Source of the DNA: Mesorhizobium sp. SARCC-RB16n
GTDB taxonomy: Bacteria; Pseudomonadota; Alphaproteobacteria; Rhizobiales; Rhizobiaceae
Reading direction: 5' to 3'
Assembly: GCF_008520305.1 (NCBI RefSeq)
Contig: NZ_ML703270.1
Coordinates: forward strand, 200,001-264,000
DNA: 64,000 nt
This document shows positions 8,748-18,944 of this stretch, piece after piece. The position numbers and the translations under genes were made by a program. Numbering within the stretch: position 1 is the stretch's first letter; each line of letters opens with the position of its first letter. The notes beneath the pieces were generated by a model. It was not told the origin of the DNA, did not search any database, and was given only the letters and a program-made list of their open reading frames with translations.

Positions 8748-9705
8748 TATTGCCTTCGTCCCCGACGTTTCTTTCGTGATTGCCGCCTACAACGCCGAGG
8801 CAACCCTTGATCGGGCGATCGCCAGCGCCATCGCCCAGAAGGGTGTCAGCCTCGAGATCATCGTCGTCGACGACAAGTCGCGGGACGCCACGCTCGATGT
8901 GGCGCGGGCCTATCCCGAGCACATCGTGCGCGTCGTGGCGCTGGAAAAGAACAGGGGCCCCGGAGCGGCCAGGAATGCCGGGCTCGACGCCGCCCGCGGC
9001 AGGTGGATCGCGGTTCTCGATTCCGACGACGCCGTCTTTCCCGGCCGCATCGCCGCCATGATCAGCCGCGCCGAAAAAGCGAACGCCCAGATCGCTGTCG
9101 ACAATCTCCAGGTCGTCCGCGAGGACGGCGTGGTCGAGGACGCGATGTTCCCGCGTCAATATCTGGAAGGCCTGCGCGAGATTTCGCTGGCCACCTACAT
9201 CGCCGGCAATGTCGTCTTCGAATCGAAGTTCAATCTCGGCTACCTCAAGCCGATATTCCTGCGCAGTTTCCTCGATGAAAACCGGCTGCGCTATGACGAG
9301 AAACTGAGGATCGGCGAGGACTATATCCTGTTTGCCGAAGCCCTGGCCGTGGGCGGCAAATGCGTGGTCGAGCCTGATATCGGCTATGCCTATCATATCC
9401 GCAGCGGCTCCATCTCGCGCGTGCTCGAGCCTCATCATGTCGAGGCGATGCGCAGGGCGGATGCCGAATTCGCTCAAACCCATCGGATGGACGAGGCGGC
9501 CCAGGCAGCCTTCGCCCGGCGCGGCCGCAGCCTGCGCAAGGCGGCCTCGTTCCTGGCGATGGTCCAGCACATCAAGGCGCGGTCTCCGCTCAAGGCGATC
9601 CGGACGGCGCTCAGTGACCCGGCGGCGGTCAGGCATATGGGCATGCCGATCGCCGTGCGGTTGCGAAGAGTAGCGGCACAGTTTGCCGTGGGGGTGGGGA
9701 GGTGA
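8737..9705 (+). CDS. exoO: succinoglycan glucosyltransferase ExoO (GT2)
   Basis: A 322-residue GT2 protein starting at GTG 8737, behind a strong GGAAGGAG site and overlapping exoM. Motifs: FVIAAYNAEATLDRAI, IIVVDDKSRDAT, AVLDSDDAVFPGR (DxD region) and RIGEDYILFAEAL. ExoO of S. meliloti adds the fifth sugar (beta-1,6-glucose), the start of the side chain. An upstream ATG at 8677 in the same frame is rejected because it would encode a non-homologous leader inside exoM. Confidence 0.88.
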   Translation: MQPDIAFVPDVSFVIAAYNAEATLDRAIASAIAQKGVSLEIIVVDDKSRDATLDVARAYPEHIVRVVALEKNRGPGAARNAGLDAARGRWIAVLDSDDAVFPGRIAAMISRAEKANAQIAVDNLQVVREDGVVEDAMFPRQYLEGLREISLATYIAGNVVFESKFNLGYLKPIFLRSFLDENRLRYDEKLRIGEDYILFAEALAVGGKCVVEPDIGYAYHIRSGSISRVLEPHHVEAMRRADAEFAQTHRMDEAAQAAFARRGRSLRKAASFLAMVQHIKARSPLKAIRTALSDPAAVRHMGMPIAVRLRRVAAQFAVGVGR

Positions 9706-9779
9706 AGATGCAGGCACATGGAGGGATTTTTCGTGGCCTGTGAATGGACTGAAGTCGATCTCCTCAGAAGGAATTTGCG

Positions 9780-10676
9780 ATGAAGAAAATCAGGAAGGCC
9801 GTGATACCGGTGGCGGGGCTTGGAACAAGGTTCCTGCCGGCGACCAAGTCGATGCCGAAGGAAATGCTTCCCGTCGTCGACAGGCCCGTCGTGCAATATG
9901 CGGTGGACGAGGCCTTCGAGGCCGGCATCGAGCACATCGTCTTCGTGACCGGCCGCAACAAGGCGGTCATTGAGGACTATTTCGACCTGCATCCGGAACT
10001 GATCGGAACCCTGGAACAGACCGGCAAGAAGGCGCAACTGCAGTCGCTGGAAAGCCTGCTTCCGGTGGCCGGCGCCACCTCCTTCATCCGCCAGCAATCG
10101 CCGCAAGGCCTCGGCCATGCCGTCTGGTGCGCGCGCGAGGTCATCGGCAACGAGCCCTTCGCCCTGCTTTTGCCTGACATGGTCTCCTTCGGCGGGCGCG
10201 GATGCCTGGCCGAGATCACCGACCTCTATGCCGAGACCGGCGGCAACGTCATTGCCGTCGAGCGCTGCGATCCGAGCGAGACCAACAAATATGGCATCGT
10301 CGGCCGTGGCGCTGATATTGGCGGCGGCTTCGAGGTGACGGCCATGGTCGAAAAGCCTGCGCCGGCCAACGCGCCGTCGAACTTCTACATCAACGGCCGC
10401 TACATCCTGCAGCCCGAGATTTTCCAGCTTCTGGGCAACCAGCAGCGCGGCGCCGGCAATGAGATCCAGCTGACCGACGCCATGGTCCGCCTGTCGCAGG
10501 AGCAGCCATTCTTTGCCCAGCCTTTCAAGGGCCGCATGTTCGACTGCGGTTCCAAGGAAGGGTTCATCCAGGCCAATGTCGCCTTCGCGCTGGCGCGCGA
10601 CGACATGAAGGGCCCGGTTTTCGAGATGCTCCGGGAGGTCGTCCGGTCGCATGAACGCCAGGAAGAAGCCGCATAA
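9780..10676 (+). CDS. exoN: UTP-glucose-1-phosphate uridylyltransferase (ExoN/GalU)
   Basis: A 298-residue cytosolic nucleotidyltransferase making UDP-glucose, the donor for the glucosyltransferases encoded just upstream. The signature [24 protein letters not shown] is at residues 6-30, followed by [13 protein letters not shown] and the conserved EKP near residue 190. AAGGA lies eight bases before the ATG. In S. meliloti, exoN occupies the same position between exoO and exoP, so this copy is probably dedicated to EPS; a separate housekeeping galU may exist elsewhere. Confidence 0.93.
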   Translation: MKKIRKAVIPVAGLGTRFLPATKSMPKEMLPVVDRPVVQYAVDEAFEAGIEHIVFVTGRNKAVIEDYFDLHPELIGTLEQTGKKAQLQSLESLLPVAGATSFIRQQSPQGLGHAVWCAREVIGNEPFALLLPDMVSFGGRGCLAEITDLYAETGGNVIAVERCDPSETNKYGIVGRGADIGGGFEVTAMVEKPAPANAPSNFYINGRYILQPEIFQLLGNQQRGAGNEIQLTDAMVRLSQEQPFFAQPFKGRMFDCGSKEGFIQANVAFALARDDMKGPVFEMLREVVRSHERQEEAA

Positions 10677-10824
10677 TGCCCATCTTTCGGGAGCATTGTC
10701 GGGCGGCTGACGGCGGAGGGGCCGGCCGGCTCCGCGCTGTCCGGCACCAAGCGTGTGCCGCGTCCGCCAATGCTCCCGATCGTCCCGGGGCCTGCGAGCA
10801 AGACAAGCCAGAATTGGACCGAAG

Positions 10825-13206
10825 ATGAATTATGCCAACTTTCCTCTCGACAAGAGGATGCCATTGCCGAATTCGGACGCAGGAGACGGCGAAGACTTCA
10901 TCGACGTGGAGCGGCTGCTTGGCATGGCCGCGCGGCAGGCCAAGGTGGTTGGCGTGTGCGCCATCATCGGTCTTTTCCTGGGCCTGCTCTATCTGCAGAC
11001 GACGCCGCCCAAATACCAGTCGATCGCCAGCGTGCTGATCGATGAGGGGCTGAACAAGATCGTCGACGACATCTCGGCGGCGTCGACAACCATGCAGACC
11101 GATTCGGCCATCCTCAGCCAGATCGAGATCCTGACCTCGACGCGGCTTGCCTCCGTGGTCGTCGACAAGCTCAAGCTCGACCAGAACGATGCGTTCATGA
11201 ACCCGCCCCAGTCGGCTCTCGCCCAGGGCGTCGGTCTGGTACGCGGTCTGATCCAGTATGTTCGTCCGAGCCCGGTCATGCCGGGCGTCGGCGATATCTC
11301 CAAGCTCGACCCCGCCACGCGCGATGCGCTGATCGCCACGTCGCAACGTGATTATGCCATCCTCAAGCTGCAGAACGAGATCCGGGCCGATCGCGTCGGG
11401 CGAAGCTACGTCATCGAGCTTGGCTACCAGGCGACGGATCCGGGTTTGGCGAAAGCCATCACCAAGGCCTATTCCGACGCCTATCTCGCCGACCAGCTCG
11501 ATGCCAGCTTCGACGCCACCGAGCGTGCGGCGGTCTGGCTGCAGGGCCGGCTGACCGAACTGCGCGAAAGCTCGCAGCAGGCATCGCTCGCGGTCGAGAA
11601 ATTCAGGGCGGAGCATGGTCTTTCCGCCAACAGCGACGGCCAGCTGATGAGCGACAAGCAGCTTGCCGACCTGAACGCCCAGTTGATCGTGGCGCAGGCC
11701 GACACGGCCCGTGCCAGCGCCCGCTACCAGCAGTACAAGTCGATCGTCGACAGCGGTTCGGACAACGCTTTCAAGGACGCCGCAATATCGAGCGATCAGC
11801 CAAGCAGCTCGGTCATCGCGGCGCTGAAGACGCGCTATCTCGCGGTCGCCAAACGGCAGCAGGATGTCGAGGCGAATTTCGGCCCGCAGCATCCGCAGGC
11901 GGTGGCGCTCGCCAAGGAGAAGGCCGACGTATCGGCGCAGATCTTCGGTGAACTGAAGCAACTGACCCAAAACTATCGCAACGAGTATGAGGTGGCGCTG
12001 GCGCGCGAGACCGCGCTCAGGGCCAATGTCGCAGCCGCGCAGGGCAAGAGTTCCATCGACAACCAGTCGCAGGTCAAGCTGCGCGACCTCGACCAGAAGG
12101 CGACAGCGCTGACGACGCTCTACCAGACCTTCCTCGGCCGCTATGAGGAAGCCGCGCAGCAGCAATCCTTCCCTGTCGGCAAGATCCGCATCATTTCGGA
12201 TGCGTCGACGCCGCTTGCTGCCTCGAGCCCCCGCACCATGGTCGTGCTCGGTCTTTCGCTGGTGCTCGGCGTTCTGATGGGCGCCGGCTTCGGCGGTCTC
12301 AACGAGTTCAACGAGCGGTTCTTCAGGACCGGCGAGGAGGTGCGCGACCGTGTCGGCCTCAAATTCCTCGGTTACCTGCCCACCATCGGCAGCAAACCAA
12401 GCAAGGAAGACAAGCCGGCCGAGCCCGATGTCAAGGTCGCCAGATCGCCGGCCGCCATCGAAAGACGCGCGCGAATGCGGGTGAGCATCGACGCTCCGGC
12501 ATCGATGTTCTCCGAAACGCTGCGCAGCGCCAAGATCGCCTTCGATGTGGTATTGGAAGGGCAAGCCAGCCGCGTCATCGGCATAATCTCGGTTCTGCCC
12601 GGCGAAGGCAAGTCGACGGTCGCGGCCAATCTCGCCGGGCTGCTCGCCGCCAACGGCGCCAAGACGCTGCTCATCGACGGCGATCTGCGCAATCCGGGCC
12701 TTAGCCGCAGCCTCGGAATGGAAGCCGAGCAAGGGTTGATGGAAGCAGTGGTGAGCGGCCAGACCTGGCAGTCCGTCGGCAAGATCGACAGGCAGACCAA
12801 GCTCGCCATCATCCCGGCCGTGTCGCGCGGGCATTTCTCGCACACCAGCGAGCTTCTCTCCTCGGCCGGCATGCGCCGCTTCATCGAGAACGCCAAGGAG
12901 ACGTTCGAATACATCGTCGTCGATCTGCCGCCGCTCGGGCCGGTGGTCGACGCCAAGGCCTTCGCGCCGCTCGTCGACGGCTTCGTGCTCGTCACCGAAT
13001 GGGGCCGCACGCCGCGCGCCATGGTGCGCTCGATGCTGGAATCCGAACCCTATGTCGCCAACAAGATCGTCGGTGCGGTGCTGAACAAGGTCGACCTGAA
13101 GAAGCTCGCCAAATACGGATCGTTCGGCGCCTCGGAGAAATTCTTCGACAAGTACTCGACCTACTATCTCGACAAGTCGGAAGTGCGCAGCAAGGCAGCG
13201 GTCTGA
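10825..13206 (+). CDS. exoP: polysaccharide co-polymerase / tyrosine autokinase ExoP
   Basis: A 793-residue Wzc/ExoP-type inner-membrane protein that controls EPS chain length. The N-terminal part is a Wzz-like domain bounded by membrane spans near residues 38-58 and 470-490, with a long coiled-coil periplasmic portion between them. The C-terminal BY-kinase domain has Walker A (PGEGKSTVAANLAG, ~591-604), Walker A' (LLIDGDLRNPG) and Walker B (IVVDLPP, ~697). A short tyrosine-containing tail (YSTYYLDK) follows. The start ATG 10825 is preferred to an upstream in-frame ATG at 10753. It ends the exo run and is followed by the 17-bp hairpin at 13295. Confidence 0.92.
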   Translation: MNYANFPLDKRMPLPNSDAGDGEDFIDVERLLGMAARQAKVVGVCAIIGLFLGLLYLQTTPPKYQSIASVLIDEGLNKIVDDISAASTTMQTDSAILSQIEILTSTRLASVVVDKLKLDQNDAFMNPPQSALAQGVGLVRGLIQYVRPSPVMPGVGDISKLDPATRDALIATSQRDYAILKLQNEIRADRVGRSYVIELGYQATDPGLAKAITKAYSDAYLADQLDASFDATERAAVWLQGRLTELRESSQQASLAVEKFRAEHGLSANSDGQLMSDKQLADLNAQLIVAQADTARASARYQQYKSIVDSGSDNAFKDAAISSDQPSSSVIAALKTRYLAVAKRQQDVEANFGPQHPQAVALAKEKADVSAQIFGELKQLTQNYRNEYEVALARETALRANVAAAQGKSSIDNQSQVKLRDLDQKATALTTLYQTFLGRYEEAAQQQSFPVGKIRIISDASTPLAASSPRTMVVLGLSLVLGVLMGAGFGGLNEFNERFFRTGEEVRDRVGLKFLGYLPTIGSKPSKEDKPAEPDVKVARSPAAIERRARMRVSIDAPASMFSETLRSAKIAFDVVLEGQASRVIGIISVLPGEGKSTVAANLAGLLAANGAKTLLIDGDLRNPGLSRSLGMEAEQGLMEAVVSGQTWQSVGKIDRQTKLAIIPAVSRGHFSHTSELLSSAGMRRFIENAKETFEYIVVDLPPLGPVVDAKAFAPLVDGFVLVTEWGRTPRAMVRSMLESEPYVANKIVGAVLNKVDLKKLAKYGSFGASEKFFDKYSTYYLDKSEVRSKAAV

Positions 13207-13294
13207 GGCAGGCCGTTGGCGACCATGTCTTAAAGCATGTCGCCCGGAAGTGTCCTCGGTTCCGGGATAACGACACGCATAAAATCTGATGCTT

Positions 13295-13334
13295 ACAGCA
13301 GGTCGGGCGAATCCTATTTCGCCCGACCTGCTGT
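13295..13334. terminator. perfect 17-bp hairpin between convergent exoP and acyltransferase genes
   Basis: The arms at 13295-13311 and 13318-13334 are perfectly complementary with a 6-nt loop. It sits between two convergent genes, as expected of a bidirectional terminator. A partial copy is found at 1-40. Confidence 0.65.
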
Positions 13335-13369
13335 AGGCCTGCGCATCGCCCGAAAGCTGGAAAGTATGG

Positions 13370-14452
13370 CTACGCCGCCTTCAGCCGGTAGCGGAAAAAC
13401 GTGTGGTCGAGCAGTCGCCGGATGCGCGGTTCTGCCTCGGTTGCAACCAACCAGCTTGCCGCGATCATGGTCGCGCCGACGATTGTCATCGACAGGAGAT
13501 AAGGCGTTCCGGCGCGCACCATGGCGCCGAGCATCGCCGCGCCGATGACGTCGTGGATCAGATAGAGCGGATAGGTCATCAGGCCGATCCGGCGCCAGCC
13601 GCTCCAACTGAGGTCGAGTTTGAGCGACCACGCCATCAGCACGATTGCCGCGAGGAACATCAGGATCGGCGGCGCATAGGGCATCGCGGCCCCGACCTTG
13701 CTGCTGTGGACGTCGACGGAGCTGGCGATCTGCAGCACGCCGCCGCCGAGGAACAGCAGGCAGAAGCCAAGGCGAGGGGCCGTCAACGCCTTGAACCGCA
13801 TCAGCCAGATGAGCACGCCGACGGCGAAGAAACAGCCATGATGCACCAGGACGAGCTGCAGCCAGCGCGTCTCGGCGAAGTCGGACCAGCCGAACGGATA
13901 ATAGAGGCACCAGAACAGCGTGCTCACCAGGCCGATGGCGATGGCAACCCTCTCCATCAGATGGAAGCGGCCGAGCCGCAGCAGGACCCAGACGATGGCG
14001 TAGAAGGCGATCTCGATGCCGAGCGTCCAGTAGACGCTGTCCACCCACGGACCATAGGGCGCGAACAGGGCCGTTCGGGCGAGCCTGACCACTGCGTCGG
14101 TCGGCCAGCTCAAGCCGATGATCAGCAACAGGGCCGCGGTGATCGGCGCACAAATCCAGACCGCCGGCGCCAGCCTTTTGACCCTCGCCTCGAAGAACCG
14201 CAGCGGCGTCGAATTCTCGGCGCTGAAGGCAATGACGAAACCGCTGATGACGAAAAAGATCTCGACACCGACCCAGCCGGATTCGACCCAGGCGCCTATA
14301 CCGGGCTGCGCCGGAACGCCGCCCGTGGCTTGCGCCGAGATACCGTCGCGATAGGCCCATACCCAGAAACCATAGTGGTAGATCATGACCAGCACGGCGG
14401 CGAGAAACCGCAGGATGTCGATACCGCCAAACGTTGTCTTTTGCTGAGCCAT
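13370..14452 (-). CDS. acyltransferase family 3 (OafA/ExoZ-like)
   Basis: A 360-residue integral membrane acyltransferase with about ten hydrophobic segments. The conserved N-terminal block is present (GGIDILRFLAAVLVMIYHYGFW with the family His, then VGVEIFFVISGFVIAFSAE and RFFEARVKRLAPAVW). Such enzymes add acetyl (ExoZ) or succinyl (ExoH) groups to exopolysaccharide; which one cannot be decided here. The ATG at 14452 is chosen because the in-frame ATG at 14503 would place the start inside the TGCA palindrome at 14495. It is convergent with exoP. Confidence 0.85.
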   Translation of the reverse strand: MAQQKTTFGGIDILRFLAAVLVMIYHYGFWVWAYRDGISAQATGGVPAQPGIGAWVESGWVGVEIFFVISGFVIAFSAENSTPLRFFEARVKRLAPAVWICAPITAALLLIIGLSWPTDAVVRLARTALFAPYGPWVDSVYWTLGIEIAFYAIVWVLLRLGRFHLMERVAIAIGLVSTLFWCLYYPFGWSDFAETRWLQLVLVHHGCFFAVGVLIWLMRFKALTAPRLGFCLLFLGGGVLQIASSVDVHSSKVGAAMPYAPPILMFLAAIVLMAWSLKLDLSWSGWRRIGLMTYPLYLIHDVIGAAMLGAMVRAGTPYLLSMTIVGATMIAASWLVATEAEPRIRRLLDHTFFRYRLKAA

Positions 14453-14494
14453 GCGATCCCGTCGAATGGCCCCCCGCGGGAACTGTAAGGCGCA

Positions 14495-14513
14495 GTGTTG
14501 CATTGCACAATCA
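14495..14513. promoter_or_regulatory. TGCA palindrome upstream of the exo acyltransferase gene
   Basis: GTGTTGCATTGCACAATCA lies 43 bp before the chosen start codon. It shares the motif with the other exo promoters. A weaker half-match is present at 14541-14558. Confidence 0.5.
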
Positions 14514-14598
14514 ACGATTGCGCCCTGCGGCCATCACAAAGTTCGCCGCGCCGCAACATCGCGGAACGGTAGCTCTACCCAGGTGCCGGCAGTACTGG

Positions 14599-16506
<1,908 letters not shown>

Positions 16507-17218
16507 CCACATCCTCCCCAGGATCGATTTGCCGTCTTGCCAACAGCCTATGCTGTTTTTTCCGGCGCTGTCTTCCCTGATTTTCGTCTGAGATGCCGCT
16601 ATCGTGACCTACGGCATCGAGGGGGAGGACGTGAGCGCATGCGCCATCGATGATCGATCGAGTCGAGGAATTGCCCGAACTCCTACAGCCTGCCGGAAAC
16701 CCACGAATTCAAGCCGGCGGTGATCGTTTCAGCCAGGGCTTCGAAGGGCGCGATCGCCGCTTCATCGCGGTGACCGGACAACCCGCTGAGCAATCTATCG
16801 ATAGCCGTCTAACGAACCGGATTCGCTGGATAAAAGTCGATCGCGCTAGATCGGCAAAGCCACCAGCATGAGGCCGACACCGCCGAAGATCAAAATGGCT
16901 GTCGCAAGAGCTTTTCGATGACGTTCGAAAGTCGTCGGAGCCGCTCCCAATTGTAACGCATACGCTATCTCCCCAAGACCTGGAGAGTTCTTACCTTACC
17001 TGTGGGAAGAAAAGCAACGGTGCCGCCTATCCACGCACTTGCCTGGCGCGTCATTCCGGCGACTATTTCTGGGACGATTTCGGCCTTAGATGGATGTTGC
17101 GGCCTGACAAGAGCCTGTCGCAAACACAGAGCTGCGTGGGCCATTCCCAGCCGGCCGATAGACAGCGCCCCACCACCGCGCTATCTCATTTCGGCTTTGC
17201 ATGGCTTTGGGGTTTGTG
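16507..17218. other. 712-bp intergenic stretch without a confident gene
   Basis: The stretch has no convincing gene. Short open frames exist on both strands (for example 16603 onward, broken by stops, and a frame around 17002-17200 running into the PqqD gene out of phase), and none resembles a family I know. A small minus-strand frame at 16846-16950 is listed separately. It was searched specifically for a lasso-type precursor (leader with Thr at -2, core starting with Gly/Ala/Ser); nothing convincing was seen. Decayed gene remnants are possible. Confidence 0.5.
16846..16950 (-). CDS. possible 34-residue single-span membrane peptide
   Basis: A TTG-started frame encoding a short polar N-terminus (GAAPTTFERHRKAL) followed by one strongly hydrophobic helix (ATAILIFGGVGLMLVALP) and a stop. 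The composition is that of a real single-pass peptide, but the start codon is weak and GGGGAG is about 15 bases away. It is too short for homology calls by eye. Confidence 0.3.
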   Translation of the reverse strand: MGAAPTTFERHRKALATAILIFGGVGLMLVALPI

Positions 17219-17509
17219 ATGGAAATTGCCTCTGGAACGGTTCTGCGACTGGCGGACGATGCCTCGGTCCAGCATGTCGGCGACGGCGCGGTCGTGCTTT
17301 TGGCCCGCAGCGGCCAGCTCTATACCTGCAATGGCACGACCGAAGCCTTTCTCGACAAGGTGGATGGCGCGCGCAGCCTCGGCCAGATCGTCGGCTTGCT
17401 GTGTGAGGAGTTCGAGGTCGACAAGGGCACGCTTGACGAGGACATGGCGGCGCTGGCCACCGATCTTGTCTCGGAAGGCATTCTCGCCGCTCCAGGGCTT
17501 GATAGCTGA
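17219..17509 (+). CDS. PqqD-family RiPP recognition element
   Basis: A 96-residue PqqD-like protein (VLLARSGQLYTCNGTTEAFLDKVDGARSLGQIVGLLCEEFEVD followed by a helical DEDMAALATDLVSEGIL). In lasso-peptide and related RiPP pathways, this stand-alone element (B1) binds the leader peptide and delivers it to the B2 protease. ATG 17219 with GGGG eight bases upstream is preferred to ATG 17201. It is followed after 12 bp by the B2-like gene. No PQQ genes are present, so a PQQ role is unlikely. Confidence 0.82.
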   Translation: MEIASGTVLRLADDASVQHVGDGAVVLLARSGQLYTCNGTTEAFLDKVDGARSLGQIVGLLCEEFEVDKGTLDEDMAALATDLVSEGILAAPGLDS

Positions 17510-17521
17510 AGGTACTGCTCG

Positions 17522-17956
17522 ATGGCGGACAGTCCTCTCCTGCGCGTCTTGTTCCGCTGCCATCTCTGGGCAAGCGCGCGGCTGATGCCGGTCCTCATTG
17601 CCAACCGCAGCTTCGAGGAGGTGCTGAAATGGGCGCCGCTCGCCTCGCCGACGCCCTATCGCGGCTTGTCAGCTCCCTATATTGTCGCTCGCGTCAACCG
17701 TGCCGTGCGCCGTCCCTGGCTGATGCGCGACCGCAGATGCCTGCGGGAAGGTCTGCTCGGCCATCGTTTCCTGCGCCTCGCAGGCTTCGATCCGGAGTTG
17801 CGCTTCGGCGTCGATCCGAAGTCGCTGCAAGCGTCGCGGCTGTCGGCGCATTGCTGGGTCTGCCTCGACGGCAAGCCTGTGGTCAGCGACAGCCTTCCCG
17901 GCATGGTCGAGATCTATCGCCACCATGACCGCGCCACGAAGGTGCGCCCCGCTTGA
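17522..17956 (+). CDS. lasso peptide B2-like transglutaminase-fold protease
   Basis: A 144-residue protein of the McjB C-terminal / lasso B2 family, a papain-like leader peptidase. The predicted catalytic triad is visible: C73 in the CLREGLL block, H110 in AHCWVCLDG, and D116. Family members are typically 130-150 residues, so it looks intact. The N-terminal LLRVLFRCHLWASARLMPVL is amphipathic. Its stop overlaps the TTG start of the kinase gene, implying coupled translation. With no cyclase gene nearby, its physiological substrate is unknown. Confidence 0.82.
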   Translation: MADSPLLRVLFRCHLWASARLMPVLIANRSFEEVLKWAPLASPTPYRGLSAPYIVARVNRAVRRPWLMRDRRCLREGLLGHRFLRLAGFDPELRFGVDPKSLQASRLSAHCWVCLDGKPVVSDSLPGMVEIYRHHDRATKVRPA

Positions 17957-18936
17957 CCAGACCTTGCGCCTTCTATGACCTCAACGGCCAGGTCCTCGGC
18001 ATCTCGGCCGAACGCGCCGAGCTATGGCAGGATTTCGACAGGATGCTCGCCAGCCTGCGCATCGAAGGTTCGACCGAAGCGGATTTTCATCTCGACATCG
18101 GCGAGGTGGAAGCGCTGGACGAGACCCCCGTCGGATCCCTGGTCTTCGACGGCGAGATACCGGACGACGGCTACTGCCGGATGATCACGGACGGCGCCAG
18201 CGTCCACCTGGTCTTGCCAGGACGACAGACCGTCGAGATCAACGAGGGGGGGTGGGCTCGACTCCGCATCATCCCCGACAGCAAGGCCGCCTGGACGCCA
18301 TCGATGCTGATGCTGGACGCGGCACTCGACGCCGGCGGCCAACATATGCTGCACACTGCGGGCCTGACCCTGCCGGGCCGTGACGCGGTTGTGCTGGTCC
18401 ATGCCCCGAGCGGCACCGGCAAGACCACCACATCGCTGGCCTTGGCAACGCAAGGATTCGGTCTTTGCTCCGACGACGCCATGATCCTGAATGTCGCTTC
18501 CGCCACGCCTGTTGCCTGGGGTTTGCCGCGCCACGTCAAGATCCATGAGAAGACGGCGTGGATGATCCCGCAGGTGGCGCCATGCCTCGGGCCATCCTGG
18601 GACCGCAATGGCGAACAGGCTGTTTCGCTGGAAAAGCTGGGCGGGATCGTAAAAATCGAAACACCGACCGCCCGACCGGTAGCCGCGCTCCTGCACCTTG
18701 TGCGATCCGCCGACGAAGAGACCCGGCTCGCGCCCATGGCCCGGACCGACGCGATGGTGGCGCTGGCGATGGACAATGTCCGAACCGGCGCGACCGGCCT
18801 GCTGCCGCTGCAGAAGCGCCGGCTGGCGACGATCGCCAAGCTGGTCTCCTCGGTGCCGACCTTCATCTTGGAAGCAGGCGCGCGTCCGGCCGATGCGGCG
18901 GCGCTGATAAGCGCCAAATTGACATCACGGGACTGA
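17953..18936 (+). CDS. HPr kinase-like protein of RiPP type
   Basis: A 327-residue protein with an HprK-like P-loop domain: APSGTGKTTT at 151-160, then SDDA at 173-176, which resembles the acidic catalytic segment of HPr kinase. Homologues in paeninodin- and pseudomycoidin-type lasso clusters phosphorylate the C-terminal residue of the precursor. The start is TTG at 17953 within the overlapping TTGA of the B2 gene. It converges on the nucleotidyltransferase gene with an 8-bp gap. It is not the PTS HPr kinase of Firmicutes: the first 130 residues differ, and no HPr regulatory context is seen. Confidence 0.78.
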   Translation: MTRPCAFYDLNGQVLGISAERAELWQDFDRMLASLRIEGSTEADFHLDIGEVEALDETPVGSLVFDGEIPDDGYCRMITDGASVHLVLPGRQTVEINEGGWARLRIIPDSKAAWTPSMLMLDAALDAGGQHMLHTAGLTLPGRDAVVLVHAPSGTGKTTTSLALATQGFGLCSDDAMILNVASATPVAWGLPRHVKIHEKTAWMIPQVAPCLGPSWDRNGEQAVSLEKLGGIVKIETPTARPVAALLHLVRSADEETRLAPMARTDAMVALAMDNVRTGATGLLPLQKRRLATIAKLVSSVPTFILEAGARPADAAALISAKLTSRD

Positions 18937-18944
18937 CGGCCAAT

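Noticed and set aside
10564-12843. 759-codon minus-strand frame opposite exoP
   Set aside because: Antisense shadow; exoP shows Walker motifs and family-wide similarity in the other frame.
16650-16871. 73-codon plus-strand frame between prpE and the RiPP-like genes
   Set aside because: No ribosome site and no family resemblance, and the composition is that of random high-GC sequence.
17002-17406. 134-codon plus-strand frame preceding and overlapping the PqqD-like gene, considered as a RiPP precursor
   Set aside because: It is too long, overlaps the PqqD gene out of frame, and has no leader/core signature or ribosome site.
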